A stretch of 28,384 nucleotides of DNA from an uncultured Collinsella sp. (GTDB lineage: Bacteria > Actinomycetota > Coriobacteriia > Coriobacteriales > Coriobacteriaceae). The position numbers and the translations under genes are program-made. The notes beneath the pieces are model-generated. The model saw nothing but the letters and a program-made list of their open reading frames with translations, was not told the DNA's origin and searched no databases. Position 1 is the stretch's first letter. Each line of letters begins with the position of its first letter. Shown here piece by piece: positions 1-7,832 of this stretch. The stretch covers positions 1 through 28,384 of the forward strand of contig UQMV01000030.1 of the NCBI GenBank assembly GCA_900542315.1, given 5' to 3'.

Positions 1-49
1 GCGACCACCGAGATCTACACTCTTTCCCTACACGACGCTCTTCCGATCT
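1..49 (+). other. Illumina TruSeq/P5 adapter sequence (contamination)
   Basis: The first 49 bases match the 3' part of the Illumina universal (P5/Read 1) adapter, ending in the usual CTCTTCCGATCT. They are not genomic. The acyl carrier protein reading frame becomes recognisable immediately after, so true sequence starts at about base 50. The adapter sequence is established knowledge; the match is seen directly. Confidence 0.98.
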
Positions 50-204
50 CCTTTGACGACCTCGATGCCAACTCGCTCGAGCGCCTGCAGCTGGTTACGG
101 CTATCGAGGACGAGTTCAACCTCGAGATCGATGACGAGACTCTGCTCTCGCTCAACTCTGTCGCCGACGCCGTCGACGCGATCGAAAATGCCAGGGAGGC
201 CTAA
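50..204 (+). CDS. acpP: Acyl carrier protein, 3' part only
   Basis: This is the C-terminal 50 residues of acyl carrier protein, the phosphopantetheine-bearing carrier of type II fatty acid synthesis; the 5' end is lost at the contig edge. The frame reads FDDLDANSLERLQL and then an acidic helix (AIEDEFNLEIDDE), matching the ACP pattern of a serine attachment site followed by helices II and III. The serine is present, but the usual Asp-Ser-Leu motif reads Asn-Ser-Leu (codon AAC at 70-72). The stop is TAA at 202-204. Only 3 nt separate it from rnc, whose Shine-Dalgarno lies inside the acpP end. An acpP-rnc-smc order is common in Gram-positive bacteria. The Asp to Asn change lies 20 bases from adapter, so it could be a sequencing error or a real variant. 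Confidence 0.9.
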
Positions 205-207
205 GTC

Positions 208-933
208 TTGGCTTTGTCTGAACGACTTACGCGCGCCCAGGAAATCCTGGGCCATGAGTTCAATAATAAGGTGCTGCTGCGCGCGGCCCTTACGCATCCC
301 TCGGCAGTCGAGGGCCAGCCGGTTTCTGCCAGCTATGAGCGTCTTGAGTTCTTGGGCGATTCCATTTTGGGCGCTGTGGTCGCACGCTCCCTGTTTGAGT
401 CCTATCCGGAGTTTGACGAGGGCAAGCTCACGCGCCTGAAGGTGTCGCTTGTCTCGGGCGCTACGCTGTCCGAGGTGTCCCACGAGCTGGGCATCGACGA
501 CATCATCATCTTTGGTGCCTCCGAGACCGGTACCGGTGCGCGCGGCCTGCATTCGGCCCTCGAGAACGTCTATGAGTCGCTCGTGGGCGCGCTGTACCTG
601 GATGCCGGCTGGGATGCCGCGGCAGAGTTCATTCACCGTACGCTTAAGCCGCATTTGGCTTCCGAGCGTGCCGAGCATCCTGCGAACCCCAAGTCGTTTT
701 TGCAGGAGTGCGTGCAAGCCGACGGTCACGAACCCCCGGCGTACAAGCTCGTTGGCTCCGAGGGCCCGGCGCATGCGCCCACTTTTACCGCCGTGGTTTT
801 GATCGATGGTATTCGCCAGGGTCGCGGCTCCGGCTCCTCAAAGAAGGAAGCCGAGGGAGCCGCCGCGCTCGAAGCGCTCGACCGCATGGGTTACACCACC
901 AACGGCGTGATTCTGAACAAGAAGCACGTGTAA
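208..933 (+). CDS. rnc: Ribonuclease III
   Basis: Double-strand-specific endoribonuclease that processes rRNA precursors and structured mRNAs in the cytoplasm. At 241 aa it has normal family length. The RNase III signature ERLEFLGDSIL is at residues 44-54, with metal-site carboxylates Glu47 and Asp51. DEGKLTRLK (70-78) is the second conserved block, and the helix with Glu123 is at 117-132. The double-stranded RNA-binding domain spans about 160-228 and ends in a KKEAEGAAA helix. The start is TTG at 208, supported by AGGGAGG at 193-199 with an 8-nt gap. By my alignment, the position equal to E. coli Asp114, a catalytic metal ligand, is Asn120. Identification is secure; the effect of that substitution is not known from the sequence. 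Confidence 0.97.
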   Translation: MALSERLTRAQEILGHEFNNKVLLRAALTHPSAVEGQPVSASYERLEFLGDSILGAVVARSLFESYPEFDEGKLTRLKVSLVSGATLSEVSHELGIDDIIIFGASETGTGARGLHSALENVYESLVGALYLDAGWDAAAEFIHRTLKPHLASERAEHPANPKSFLQECVQADGHEPPAYKLVGSEGPAHAPTFTAVVLIDGIRQGRGSGSSKKEAEGAAALEALDRMGYTTNGVILNKKHV

Positions 934-943
934 GCGAGGAACC

Positions 944-3900
944 GTGTATCTCAAGTCCCTCACGCTCAAAGGGTTCAAGTCGTTTGCCGACCGCGCCCAT
1001 ATGACGTTTGAGCCGGGCCTGACCGTCATCGTCGGTCCCAACGGCTCGGGAAAATCGAACATCTCTGACTCGATTCTGTGGGTCCTGGGCGAGCAGAGCG
1101 CCAAGCAGCTGCGCGGCCAGGCCATGGAGGACGTCATCTTCTCGGGCTCGTCAGCGCGCAAGCCGGTGGGTGTTGCCGAGGTCACGCTGGTGCTCGATAA
1201 CTCGGACCATATGCTGCCTGTCGATTTTGACGAAGTCGCCATCACCCGTCGCATGTACCGCTCGGGCGAAAGCGAGTACCTCATCAACTCGAGTCCGTGC
1301 CGCCTGATGGACATTCAGGACATCCTGCACGATTCGGGCCTGGGCAAGGATACGCATTCCATCATCAGCCAGGGCAAGCTCGACGCCATTTTGCAGAGCC
1401 GCCCGGAGGAGCGCCGCGCCCTTATCGAGGAGGCCGCCGGCATCTCCAAGCACAAGCGCCGCAAGGAGCGTGCGCTCAAAAAAATTAAGTCGATGGACGA
1501 GCACCTGATGCGTGCCCGCGACATCAATAAGGAGATCGCCCGTCAGCTGCGACCGCTGGAGCGTCAGGTCGATCGCGCGCGCAAGTACAAAGAGCTGTCC
1601 TCGCGCGCGAACGAGCTTACGCAGATGCTGGCCGTCGACGAGCTGCGTTCGCTGCAGTCGCAGTGGAATGACCTGGAGAGCCGCTCCAAGGAGGGCGCTG
1701 CCGAGCTTGAGCTTGCGCAGTACCGCTTGGGCGAAAAGGAGCGCGAGCTCGAGAAGCTCCAGGTTATGCTCGAGGAAAAGGGCCTGTTTGTGGGCGATCT
1801 GGGCGAGCAGCGCCGCCATATGCAAGACGTGGTCGGCCGCATTAACTCCGACATGCGCCTGCTCGAGGAAAAGGGCCACAACATGGTGTCGCGCCTGTCC
1901 GACATGCGCGGGCAGATTTCGAGCTCCGAGCATCAGCGTCGTCGCGTGGTCGAGGAGCTCGAGGACGCGCGTGCGCAGCTTGAGGAAGTGACCGGCGCGC
2001 ACATGCAGGCCCAGGAGGACGTTGACGCCGCCGGTCCTGCCGCTGCTGAGCTCCACGAGCGTCGCGTGGCGCTCGACAATCAGATTTCGCAACTCACGCG
2101 CGAGCAACGCGATGTGCAGCGCGTGGCCGATAATGCCGCGCTCGAGCTCGCCAAGGTGAAGGATTCCTTGAGCAATGCCGAGGTCGAGGACAACATGTAT
2201 GCCTCGCGCCTGGAGCAGATTGACGAGCAGCTCGAGGAGGTCACGGCCTCGCTCGAGAGCCGTCGCGACCGCGCCGAGGAGCTTGAGGGCGCTCTTGAGG
2301 AAGCGCGCCAGGCTCAGGTCGATGCGCGTGAGGCCGCCGAGGCGGCACGCGCGGCCCTGAAGGACCTGCGTGCCCGCGAGAGTGAGGCGCGCAACAAGTT
2401 ATCCGAGGTGCGCTCGGAGCTTGCCAGCCAAAAGAAACTCGATGCCCGCATGGCTGACAGCTCGCCGCTGGTGAGCCGTCTGGTGGGTGCGCTGGGCGAT
2501 GATGTCTCGGGTCGTCTGGGCGACGTGCTCGAGGCCCCGCGCGAGCTTGAGGGCTTGGTTGAGCAATTGCTCGCCGGCGATATCGATGCGCTGCTGTTCG
2601 ACGATACGTCCGCGCTTGAGCGTGCCGGTCGTGCCGCTCTGGACCAGAAGAAGGCTTCGGGCGAGGCGCTGCTGGTGGCGCGCGGCGTGAGCGGCTCTAC
2701 CGCCGCTGAGGGCGCTGCCGGTACCCGTCTGGTTGATCGTCTGTCCGTGCGCGCAGGCTACGGTCCCGTCGTCGAGGCGTTGCTCGGCGGATATTACGTA
2801 GTGGACGATCTTGCTGCCGCGCTGTCGGCGCCGGTCGTTGACGGTGTGACCTACGTGACTCCCGATGGCGCCCGCGTAAGCTGTGGCGGCCTGGTGCGTG
2901 TGGGGCTAGATGCCGGCGAGGCCTCGGGTGCTCTGGAGCGCAAGCGTCGCATTCGCGAGCTGGAGGGCCTGGAGCCCGATCTGGCTGCCGTGTTTGAGCA
3001 TGTGTCGGATCAGGTCGTCGAGGCCAATGCAGCCGTTGAGGAAGCGCGTGCCGCCGAGGGCGATGCCGCCGGCGAGATCGCCCGTCTTGAGGGCGAGCGC
3101 CGCTCGCTGCTCTCCGAGATCGGCCGCTTGGAGCAAAGCGCCAACAATGCCGAGGTCGAGCGCGTGCGCATCTCCAAGCGCCGCGAGCAGGCCTCCGAGG
3201 CCGTTCGCTCTGCGCGCCCGCGCGTGGACGAGCTCACCCGTTCGCGTGACGAGGCCCGTGCGCAGGCAAGCGATCTGGGCTTGCAGATTGCCGAGGCCAA
3301 CGACGAACTCGACCGCGTTCGCCGTGACGATTCCGAGGCTGCCGGCAAGCTCGCCGACGCCAAGGTTCGCCTAGCCCAGACGAGCGAACGCCTGCGTTCG
3401 CTGAAGGGCCGCGTGCCCGACCTGGAGCATCGTCTTGAGGGTATCGACCGTCGTATCCGCGGAACACGCCAGGCCTCGCGCTCACTCGAGCTGCTGCGTC
3501 TGCGCGTCGACCCCATGCATGAGCGCTATTCGGCCCTGCTGGAGCGCGCGTCGGATTGGGCCGCGCGCCTGCGTGATCAGGCTTCACTCGAGGAGGCGGA
3601 CTCGGCCTCGCTCAAGAAGACCATCGAGGATGCCAAGGCAGAAGTTGCCCGCGCTAAGGAGCGAGTCGATACCGCCTCCGCCACGCAAAACGAGTTCAAG
3701 GTCGCGCGTGGCAAGCTCGAGGTGCAGGTAGAGGCGGCCATCAAGGCCATTACCGCCGATGGCACCACGGTGCTCGAGGAAGCGCTCATGCTTCCTGCTC
3801 CCACCGACCGCGACGCCGCCGAGCGCGAGCTCAACCAGCTCGTGCGTCAGATTAACAATCTGGGCCCCGTGAACCAGGTTGCCATGGAGGAATACGAGCA

Positions 3901-4480
3901 GCTCAAGCGCCGCGCCGACTACATCGAGGAGCAGTTGGCCGATCTGGAGAGTGCGCGCAAGGCGCTCACCAAGATCACGGTGGCCATTGATCGCAAGATG
4001 CGCAAGGCGTTCCTGGTGACGTTTGAGAAGGTCGACGCGAACTTCCGCGAGATCTTCGCTATGCTCTTCCCGGGCGGTCAGGCTCATCTGGAGATGACCG
4101 ATCCCGAGCATCCTGCCGAGACGGGTATCGAGGTTGTGGCGCAGCCGCGCGGCAAGCGCATCACCAAGATGATGCTCATGTCGGGCGGCGAGAAGAGCCT
4201 GACGGCGCTCGCCCTGCTCTTTGCCGTGTACCGCACGCGCACGGTGCCGTTCTATGTACTGGACGAGGTCGAGGCGGCACTCGATGACGCCAACCTGTCC
4301 AAGCTCATCGGCGCGCTCGATGTGTTGCGTTCCGATACGCAGCTCTTGGTTATCTCGCACCAGCGCCGTACTATGGAGGACGCTGACGTTCTCTATGGCG
4401 TCTCGATGCAAGCCGACGGCGTCAGTCGCGTCGTCTCGCAAAAACTCGATCGCGAAACCGGAAAGGTCGTGAATGCATAA
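944..4480 (+). CDS. smc: Chromosome segregation ATPase SMC
   Basis: Structural maintenance of chromosomes protein, which with ScpA/ScpB forms the bacterial condensin that extrudes DNA loops and individualises chromosomes. Its 1178 aa is standard. The N-terminal head begins MYLKSLTLKGFKSFADR, with Walker A GPNGSGKSN at 31-39. A long coiled coil runs from about 165 to 500. The hinge lies at roughly 505-660 (SRLVGALGDDVSGRL onward). A second coiled coil leads to the C-terminal head, with the ABC signature SGGEKS from residue 1080 and Walker B VLDEVEAALDD around Asp1107-Glu1108. The start is GTG at 944, fixed by the conserved N-terminus, with a GCGAGGA element just upstream. The coding end overlaps ftsY by one base (TAATG), which suggests translational coupling. 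scpA and scpB are not in the window. Confidence 0.98.
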   Translation: MYLKSLTLKGFKSFADRAHMTFEPGLTVIVGPNGSGKSNISDSILWVLGEQSAKQLRGQAMEDVIFSGSSARKPVGVAEVTLVLDNSDHMLPVDFDEVAITRRMYRSGESEYLINSSPCRLMDIQDILHDSGLGKDTHSIISQGKLDAILQSRPEERRALIEEAAGISKHKRRKERALKKIKSMDEHLMRARDINKEIARQLRPLERQVDRARKYKELSSRANELTQMLAVDELRSLQSQWNDLESRSKEGAAELELAQYRLGEKERELEKLQVMLEEKGLFVGDLGEQRRHMQDVVGRINSDMRLLEEKGHNMVSRLSDMRGQISSSEHQRRRVVEELEDARAQLEEVTGAHMQAQEDVDAAGPAAAELHERRVALDNQISQLTREQRDVQRVADNAALELAKVKDSLSNAEVEDNMYASRLEQIDEQLEEVTASLESRRDRAEELEGALEEARQAQVDAREAAEAARAALKDLRARESEARNKLSEVRSELASQKKLDARMADSSPLVSRLVGALGDDVSGRLGDVLEAPRELEGLVEQLLAGDIDALLFDDTSALERAGRAALDQKKASGEALLVARGVSGSTAAEGAAGTRLVDRLSVRAGYGPVVEALLGGYYVVDDLAAALSAPVVDGVTYVTPDGARVSCGGLVRVGLDAGEASGALERKRRIRELEGLEPDLAAVFEHVSDQVVEANAAVEEARAAEGDAAGEIARLEGERRSLLSEIGRLEQSANNAEVERVRISKRREQASEAVRSARPRVDELTRSRDEARAQASDLGLQIAEANDELDRVRRDDSEAAGKLADAKVRLAQTSERLRSLKGRVPDLEHRLEGIDRRIRGTRQASRSLELLRLRVDPMHERYSALLERASDWAARLRDQASLEEADSASLKKTIEDAKAEVARAKERVDTASATQNEFKVARGKLEVQVEAAIKAITADGTTVLEEALMLPAPTDRDAAERELNQLVRQINNLGPVNQVAMEEYEQLKRRADYIEEQLADLESARKALTKITVAIDRKMRKAFLVTFEKVDANFREIFAMLFPGGQAHLEMTDPEHPAETGIEVVAQPRGKRITKMMLMSGGEKSLTALALLFAVYRTRTVPFYVLDEVEAALDDANLSKLIGALDVLRSDTQLLVISHQRRTMEDADVLYGVSMQADGVSRVVSQKLDRETGKVVNA

Positions 4481-5397
4481 TGGGATTCTTCGATGCTCTC
4501 TCGCGCGGACTTGAGCGCAGTCGCGATGCCCTCAACGAGGTCTTTTACTTTGGCGGCGAGGTCGACGAGGATTTTTGGGAGGACCTGGAGGACACCCTCG
4601 TCATGGGTGACATGGGCGCCGAGGTCGCTATCAAGGTCTCCGATGACCTGCGCGATGCCGCGGCCAAGAAGAACCTCAAGACCGCCCCGCAGCTCCGTCG
4701 TGCCCTAGCCGAGCAGCTCGAACAGCACTTTGTGCCCATCGAGCGCGATCCGTTCGCCGATACGCCGAGCTGCGTGCTGTTTGTGGGCATCAACGGCGCC
4801 GGCAAGACCACGACGGTCGGCAAGATCGCGAGCGCCATGGCCGCCCGCGGCAAGAACGTGGTGATCGGTTCGGCCGACACCTTCCGCGCCGCCGCCATCG
4901 AGCAGCTCGATGTGTGGGGCCAGCGCGCCGGCGTCCCCGTCATCAAGCGTGACCGCGGCTCCGATCCGGCAAGTGTTTGCTACGACGTGCTCGACGAGGC
5001 CGATAAGCGTGGCAGCGACCTGGTGCTTATCGACACCGCCGGTCGTCTGCACACGAGCCCTGAGCTCATGCGCGAGCTTGCCAAAGTGGTCAACGTGACG
5101 CGTAAGCGCGCCGCCAATATGGCCGCCGGCCCCATGCCCGTCTCGGTCGTCCTCGTAATCGATGCCGCGACAGGCCAAAACGGTCTGAACCAGGCGCTCG
5201 AGTTTAACGAGGCACTGGGCCTGGACGGTATTATCATGACTAAGCTCGACGGCACGGCTAAGGGCGGTATCGCCATGGCCGTGGCCGAGAAGCTCAAGCT
5301 CCCGATCCTGCGCGTGGGCGTGGGCGAGCAGGTCGATGACCTGCAGGAGTTCAATGCCAAAGATTTCTGCCGCGCCCTGGTGGGCGAGTCCAATTAA
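4480..5397 (+). CDS. ftsY: Signal recognition particle receptor FtsY
   Basis: SRP-receptor GTPase that docks SRP-ribosome complexes at the membrane for co-translational insertion. The 305 residues are nearly all NG domain. The N domain is about 1-90. G1 GINGAGKT is at 103-110, DTFRAAA at 133-139, DTAGR at 185-189 and TKLDG at 254-258, followed by the closing-loop region GVGEQVDDLQEF. The long acidic A domain of E. coli FtsY is absent; the protein starts almost directly with an amphipathic N-terminal helix (MGFFDALSRGLERSRD) that probably binds lipid. The ATG overlaps the smc stop by one base. ffh, its direct partner, follows after 10 nt, so receptor and SRP GTPase are co-transcribed. Confidence 0.97.
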   Translation: MGFFDALSRGLERSRDALNEVFYFGGEVDEDFWEDLEDTLVMGDMGAEVAIKVSDDLRDAAAKKNLKTAPQLRRALAEQLEQHFVPIERDPFADTPSCVLFVGINGAGKTTTVGKIASAMAARGKNVVIGSADTFRAAAIEQLDVWGQRAGVPVIKRDRGSDPASVCYDVLDEADKRGSDLVLIDTAGRLHTSPELMRELAKVVNVTRKRAANMAAGPMPVSVVLVIDAATGQNGLNQALEFNEALGLDGIIMTKLDGTAKGGIAMAVAEKLKLPILRVGVGEQVDDLQEFNAKDFCRALVGESN

Positions 5398-5407
5398 GGA
5401 GTGACTA

Positions 5408-6883
5408 GTGTTTGATTCCCTGAGCGATCGCCTCAACGACACATTTGACCGCCTGCGCGGTAAGGGCAAGCTGACCGAGGCCGATATCACCTCGGCTATG
5501 CGCGACATTCGCATGGCGCTGCTCGAGGCCGACGTCAACTTTAAGGTCGTCAAGGAGTTCGTCGCCAAGACCAAGGAGCGCTGCATGACCGCAGAGGTCA
5601 TGGAGTCGCTGTCGCCGGCGCAAAACGTCGTCAAGATCGTGCTCGACGAGCTCACCGAGATGCTCGGCTCCACAGAGAGCAAGCTCGTCTTTAGTAACCG
5701 CATTCCCAATGTCATCATGCTCGTGGGCCTGCAGGGCTCCGGTAAGACCACGGCGGCCGTAAAGCTGGCCTACCTGCTCAAGAAGCAGGGCCGCTCGCCG
5801 CTGCTCGCCGCGTGCGACGTCTACCGTCCCGCCGCTGCCGACCAGCTGGCCACGCTTGGCGGAGAGATCGGCGTGCCGGTCTTCCGTGGCGATGGCGAGC
5901 ACCCGGTTGACATCGCCAAGGGCGCCATCCAGGAGGCCGTTGACCACCTGCGCGACGTGGTCATCGTCGATACCGCCGGTCGTTTGCAGATCGACGAGCA
6001 GATGATGCAGGAGGCCGTGGACATCAAGAAGGCCGTCAAGCCCGATCAGGTGCTGATGGTCGTCGATGCCATGACCGGCCAGGATATCGTCAACGTCGTC
6101 TCGACCTTCGCTGAGCGCACCGACTTTGACGGCGTGATCATCTCCAAGCTCGACGGCGACGCCCGTGGCGGCGGCGCGCTTTCCGTGCGCCAGGTGACCG
6201 GCAAGCCTATCAAGTTCGTGAGCATGGGCGAGAAGCCCGATTCGCTGGAGCCGTTCTATCCCGATCGTATGGCCAAGCGAATCTTGGGCATGGGCGATGT
6301 TGTCGGCATCATCGAGAAGGCCCAGGAGGCGGCCGACGCCGAGCAGCTCGAGGCTGCCGAGCGTATGCTGCGCGAGGGCTTTACCATGAACGACATGCTC
6401 GACCAGATGAAGGCCGTCAAGAAGATGGGCGGCATGAAGGGCATCCTGGGCATGCTTCCCGGCGGCCAGCGCGCGCTCAACCAGATGGGCGGCAACCTGG
6501 ACGAGGGCATCTTCGACAAGAACGAGGCCATCATCATGTCGATGACCAAGGAGGAGCGCCTTCGCCCCTCCATCATCAACGGCCAGCGCCGCGCGCGTAT
6601 CGCCAAGGGCGCCGGCGTGACCCCCACCGAGGTCAATAGCCTTATGAAGCAGTGGGGCGAGATGAACAAGATGATGGGCCGCATGCGCACGATGGCCAAT
6701 CAGGCACAGGCCGGCGGCAAGAAGGGCAAGAAGGGTAAGAAGGGCAAAAAGATGCGCATGCCCAATATTCCCGGTCTGGATGCCATGGGGCTGGGCGGCA
6801 TGGGCGGCCTGGGAACGGGCGGCCCCAAGTCCGATATGGACCTGCTGCGCCAGATGGAAGCGCAGATGCGCAACAAGAAGTAA
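5408..6883 (+). CDS. ffh: Signal recognition particle protein Ffh (SRP54)
   Basis: GTPase and signal-sequence-binding subunit of SRP; it pairs with the 4.5S/SRP RNA and with FtsY. The 491-aa protein has an N domain (1-95), a G domain with GLQGSGKT at 107-114, DVYRPAAADQL at 137-147, DTAGR at 188-192 and SKLDGDARGGG from about 246, and an M domain from about 320. The M domain carries the methionine-rich groove segment and the RNA-binding helix RRARIAKGAG (394-403). The tail is unusual: repeated Lys-Lys-Gly units at about 438-448 and a Gly/Met-rich stretch at 457-472. The start is GTG at 5408 with AAGGAG ideally placed (6-nt spacing). The upstream GTG at 5401 is out of frame. A strong hairpin follows the stop. 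Confidence 0.97.
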   Translation: MFDSLSDRLNDTFDRLRGKGKLTEADITSAMRDIRMALLEADVNFKVVKEFVAKTKERCMTAEVMESLSPAQNVVKIVLDELTEMLGSTESKLVFSNRIPNVIMLVGLQGSGKTTAAVKLAYLLKKQGRSPLLAACDVYRPAAADQLATLGGEIGVPVFRGDGEHPVDIAKGAIQEAVDHLRDVVIVDTAGRLQIDEQMMQEAVDIKKAVKPDQVLMVVDAMTGQDIVNVVSTFAERTDFDGVIISKLDGDARGGGALSVRQVTGKPIKFVSMGEKPDSLEPFYPDRMAKRILGMGDVVGIIEKAQEAADAEQLEAAERMLREGFTMNDMLDQMKAVKKMGGMKGILGMLPGGQRALNQMGGNLDEGIFDKNEAIIMSMTKEERLRPSIINGQRRARIAKGAGVTPTEVNSLMKQWGEMNKMMGRMRTMANQAQAGGKKGKKGKKGKKMRMPNIPGLDAMGLGGMGGLGTGGPKSDMDLLRQMEAQMRNKK

Positions 6884-6903
6884 CGACTAGTTGAGTCGTG
6901 TAT

Positions 6904-6943
6904 GGCGAAGGCCGCCTGGATGGTATTCCAGGCGGCCTTCGCC
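6904..6943. terminator. Bidirectional hairpin terminator after ffh
   Basis: A perfect 16-bp stem (6904-6919 with 6928-6943) closes an 8-nt loop. It lies 20 nt after the ffh stop and 55 nt beyond the stop of the converging minus-strand gene. No clear U-tract follows on the plus strand, so factor-independent efficiency is uncertain. The position between convergent genes supports a shared terminator. Confidence 0.75.
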
Positions 6944-6998
6944 GTTGGTGCGTTATATGTTGTGTGAGCAGACGCGTGATGGCATCGATTGCCTGCTG

Positions 6999-7769
6999 TT
7001 AGTGGCAGCCGCAGCCCTCGTGGCCCTCGTTCTCTTGATGGCCGTGGCAACCGCAGGATCCGCCGTGCTCTTGGATGTGCTCGTGGTCGTGGTCGTGGCC
7101 GTGGCAGCCACAGGTGGCCTCGCCGGTCTGTGCGAGCGTGCCGGCAATGAGGGCCTCGACGCAGGCATCGCAGCTGCCCTGGGCGCCCGCATAGACCGTG
7201 ATACCGGCTTGGGCAAGCGCGTTGATAGCGCCGCCGCCGATACCGCCGCAAATGAGCGTGTCAACGCCACCGTTGGCAAGCAGGCCCGCCAAGGCGCCGT
7301 GGCCGGTGCCACCGGTGCCTACGACCTGCTCGTTGAGCACCTTGCCATCCTGGATGTCGTAGATCTTGAACTGCTCGCTGCGGCCAAAGTGCATAAAGAT
7401 GTTGCCGTTGTCGTACGTCGTTGCCACCCTCATGGTGCCGACCTCCTTTGCTGGCCATGCGGCCGTCGTCGTGGCGATGGGGGAGTACGCGATATTGCCG
7501 CCCTCGATGACGAGCGCTCGTCCGTTGACCAGCGCATCGGCCACCTTGCGATGCGCGCGGTTGCAAATGGCCGCCACCGTTGCGCGGGCGATGCCCATCT
7601 GCTGGGCGACCGCCTCTTGGTTGAGACCTTCCAGGTCGCACAGGCGCAGCACCTCAAGCTCGTCGACGGTCATGTCGATGGCATCACCGCTGGCCAGGCC
7701 ATCGGGGGTAAAGCCGCGGTATTCGGGGATGATTCCGACGCGGCGCAGTTTTTCGCGTCTTCCTGCCAT
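6999..7769 (-). CDS. DUF134 HTH protein fused to a NifX/NafY-type (dinitrogenase Fe-Mo cofactor) domain, with His/Cys-rich tail
   Basis: A 256-aa protein in three parts. Residues 1-110 match the DUF134 family (MAGRREKLRRVG start, acidic segment, helix-turn-helix around 49-80 reading LNQEAVAQQMGIARATVAAI). Residues 113-215 match the dinitrogenase iron-molybdenum cofactor (NifX/NafY/NifB C-terminal) family: MRVATTYDNGNIFMHFGRSEQF, then CGGIGGGAINALAQAGITVYAGAQG. Residues 217-256 are a tail with three CGCH units and many His residues, typical of a metal-binding or metal-sensing extension. The start at 7769 is chosen because GGAG (7775-7778) precedes it by 5 nt and DUF134 proteins begin MAGR/MPRP-like; an in-frame start 10 codons upstream has no ribosome site. 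A perfect internal Shine-Dalgarno precedes Met113. No nif genes are nearby. A metal- or Fe-S-responsive autoregulator is an inference. Confidence 0.88.
   Translation of the reverse strand: MAGRREKLRRVGIIPEYRGFTPDGLASGDAIDMTVDELEVLRLCDLEGLNQEAVAQQMGIARATVAAICNRAHRKVADALVNGRALVIEGGNIAYSPIATTTAAWPAKEVGTMRVATTYDNGNIFMHFGRSEQFKIYDIQDGKVLNEQVVGTGGTGHGALAGLLANGGVDTLICGGIGGGAINALAQAGITVYAGAQGSCDACVEALIAGTLAQTGEATCGCHGHDHDHEHIQEHGGSCGCHGHQENEGHEGCGCH
7431..7449 (-). promoter_or_regulatory. Internal ribosome binding site and ATG before the NifX-like domain
   Basis: On the minus strand AAAGGAGGT (7449-7441) is a full match to the anti-Shine-Dalgarno and lies 7 nt before an in-frame ATG (7433-7431, Met113 of the fusion). 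The ATG is the first residue of the NifX-like domain. This is a stronger site than the one at the full-length start. Initiation here would give a separate 144-residue NifX-like protein with the metal tail but no HTH. Confidence 0.6.
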
Positions 7770-7783
7770 GCACACTCCATATC

Positions 7784-7795
7784 TGACATATGTCA
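7784..7795. promoter_or_regulatory. Palindromic operator candidate, site 1
   Basis: TGACATATGTCA is a perfect 12-bp palindrome 15 bases upstream of the DUF134-NifX start codon, just downstream of a possible minus-strand -10 element. It is repeated at 7833-7852 with centres 53 bp apart (about five helical turns). The position fits repression by a dimeric HTH protein; autoregulation is inferred. Confidence 0.6.
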
Positions 7796-7796
7796 A

Positions 7797-7830
7797 CAAT
7801 AGGATAACGCGTTAGTCGTTAGGCGCAAGG
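7797..7830 (-). promoter_or_regulatory. Possible promoter of the DUF134-NifX gene
   Basis: On the minus strand TTGCGC and TATCCT are separated by 16 nt, with the -10 just upstream of palindrome site 1 and the -35 just downstream (in transcription sense) of palindrome site 2. The match to a housekeeping promoter is modest; the bracketing by the two palindromes is the main support. Confidence 0.4.
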
Positions 7831-7832
7831 CA

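Noticed and set aside
6891..7802. A 303-codon plus-strand frame over the DUF134-NifX gene
   Set aside because: It begins across the ffh terminator hairpin and shows no motif; the minus strand encodes recognisable domains.
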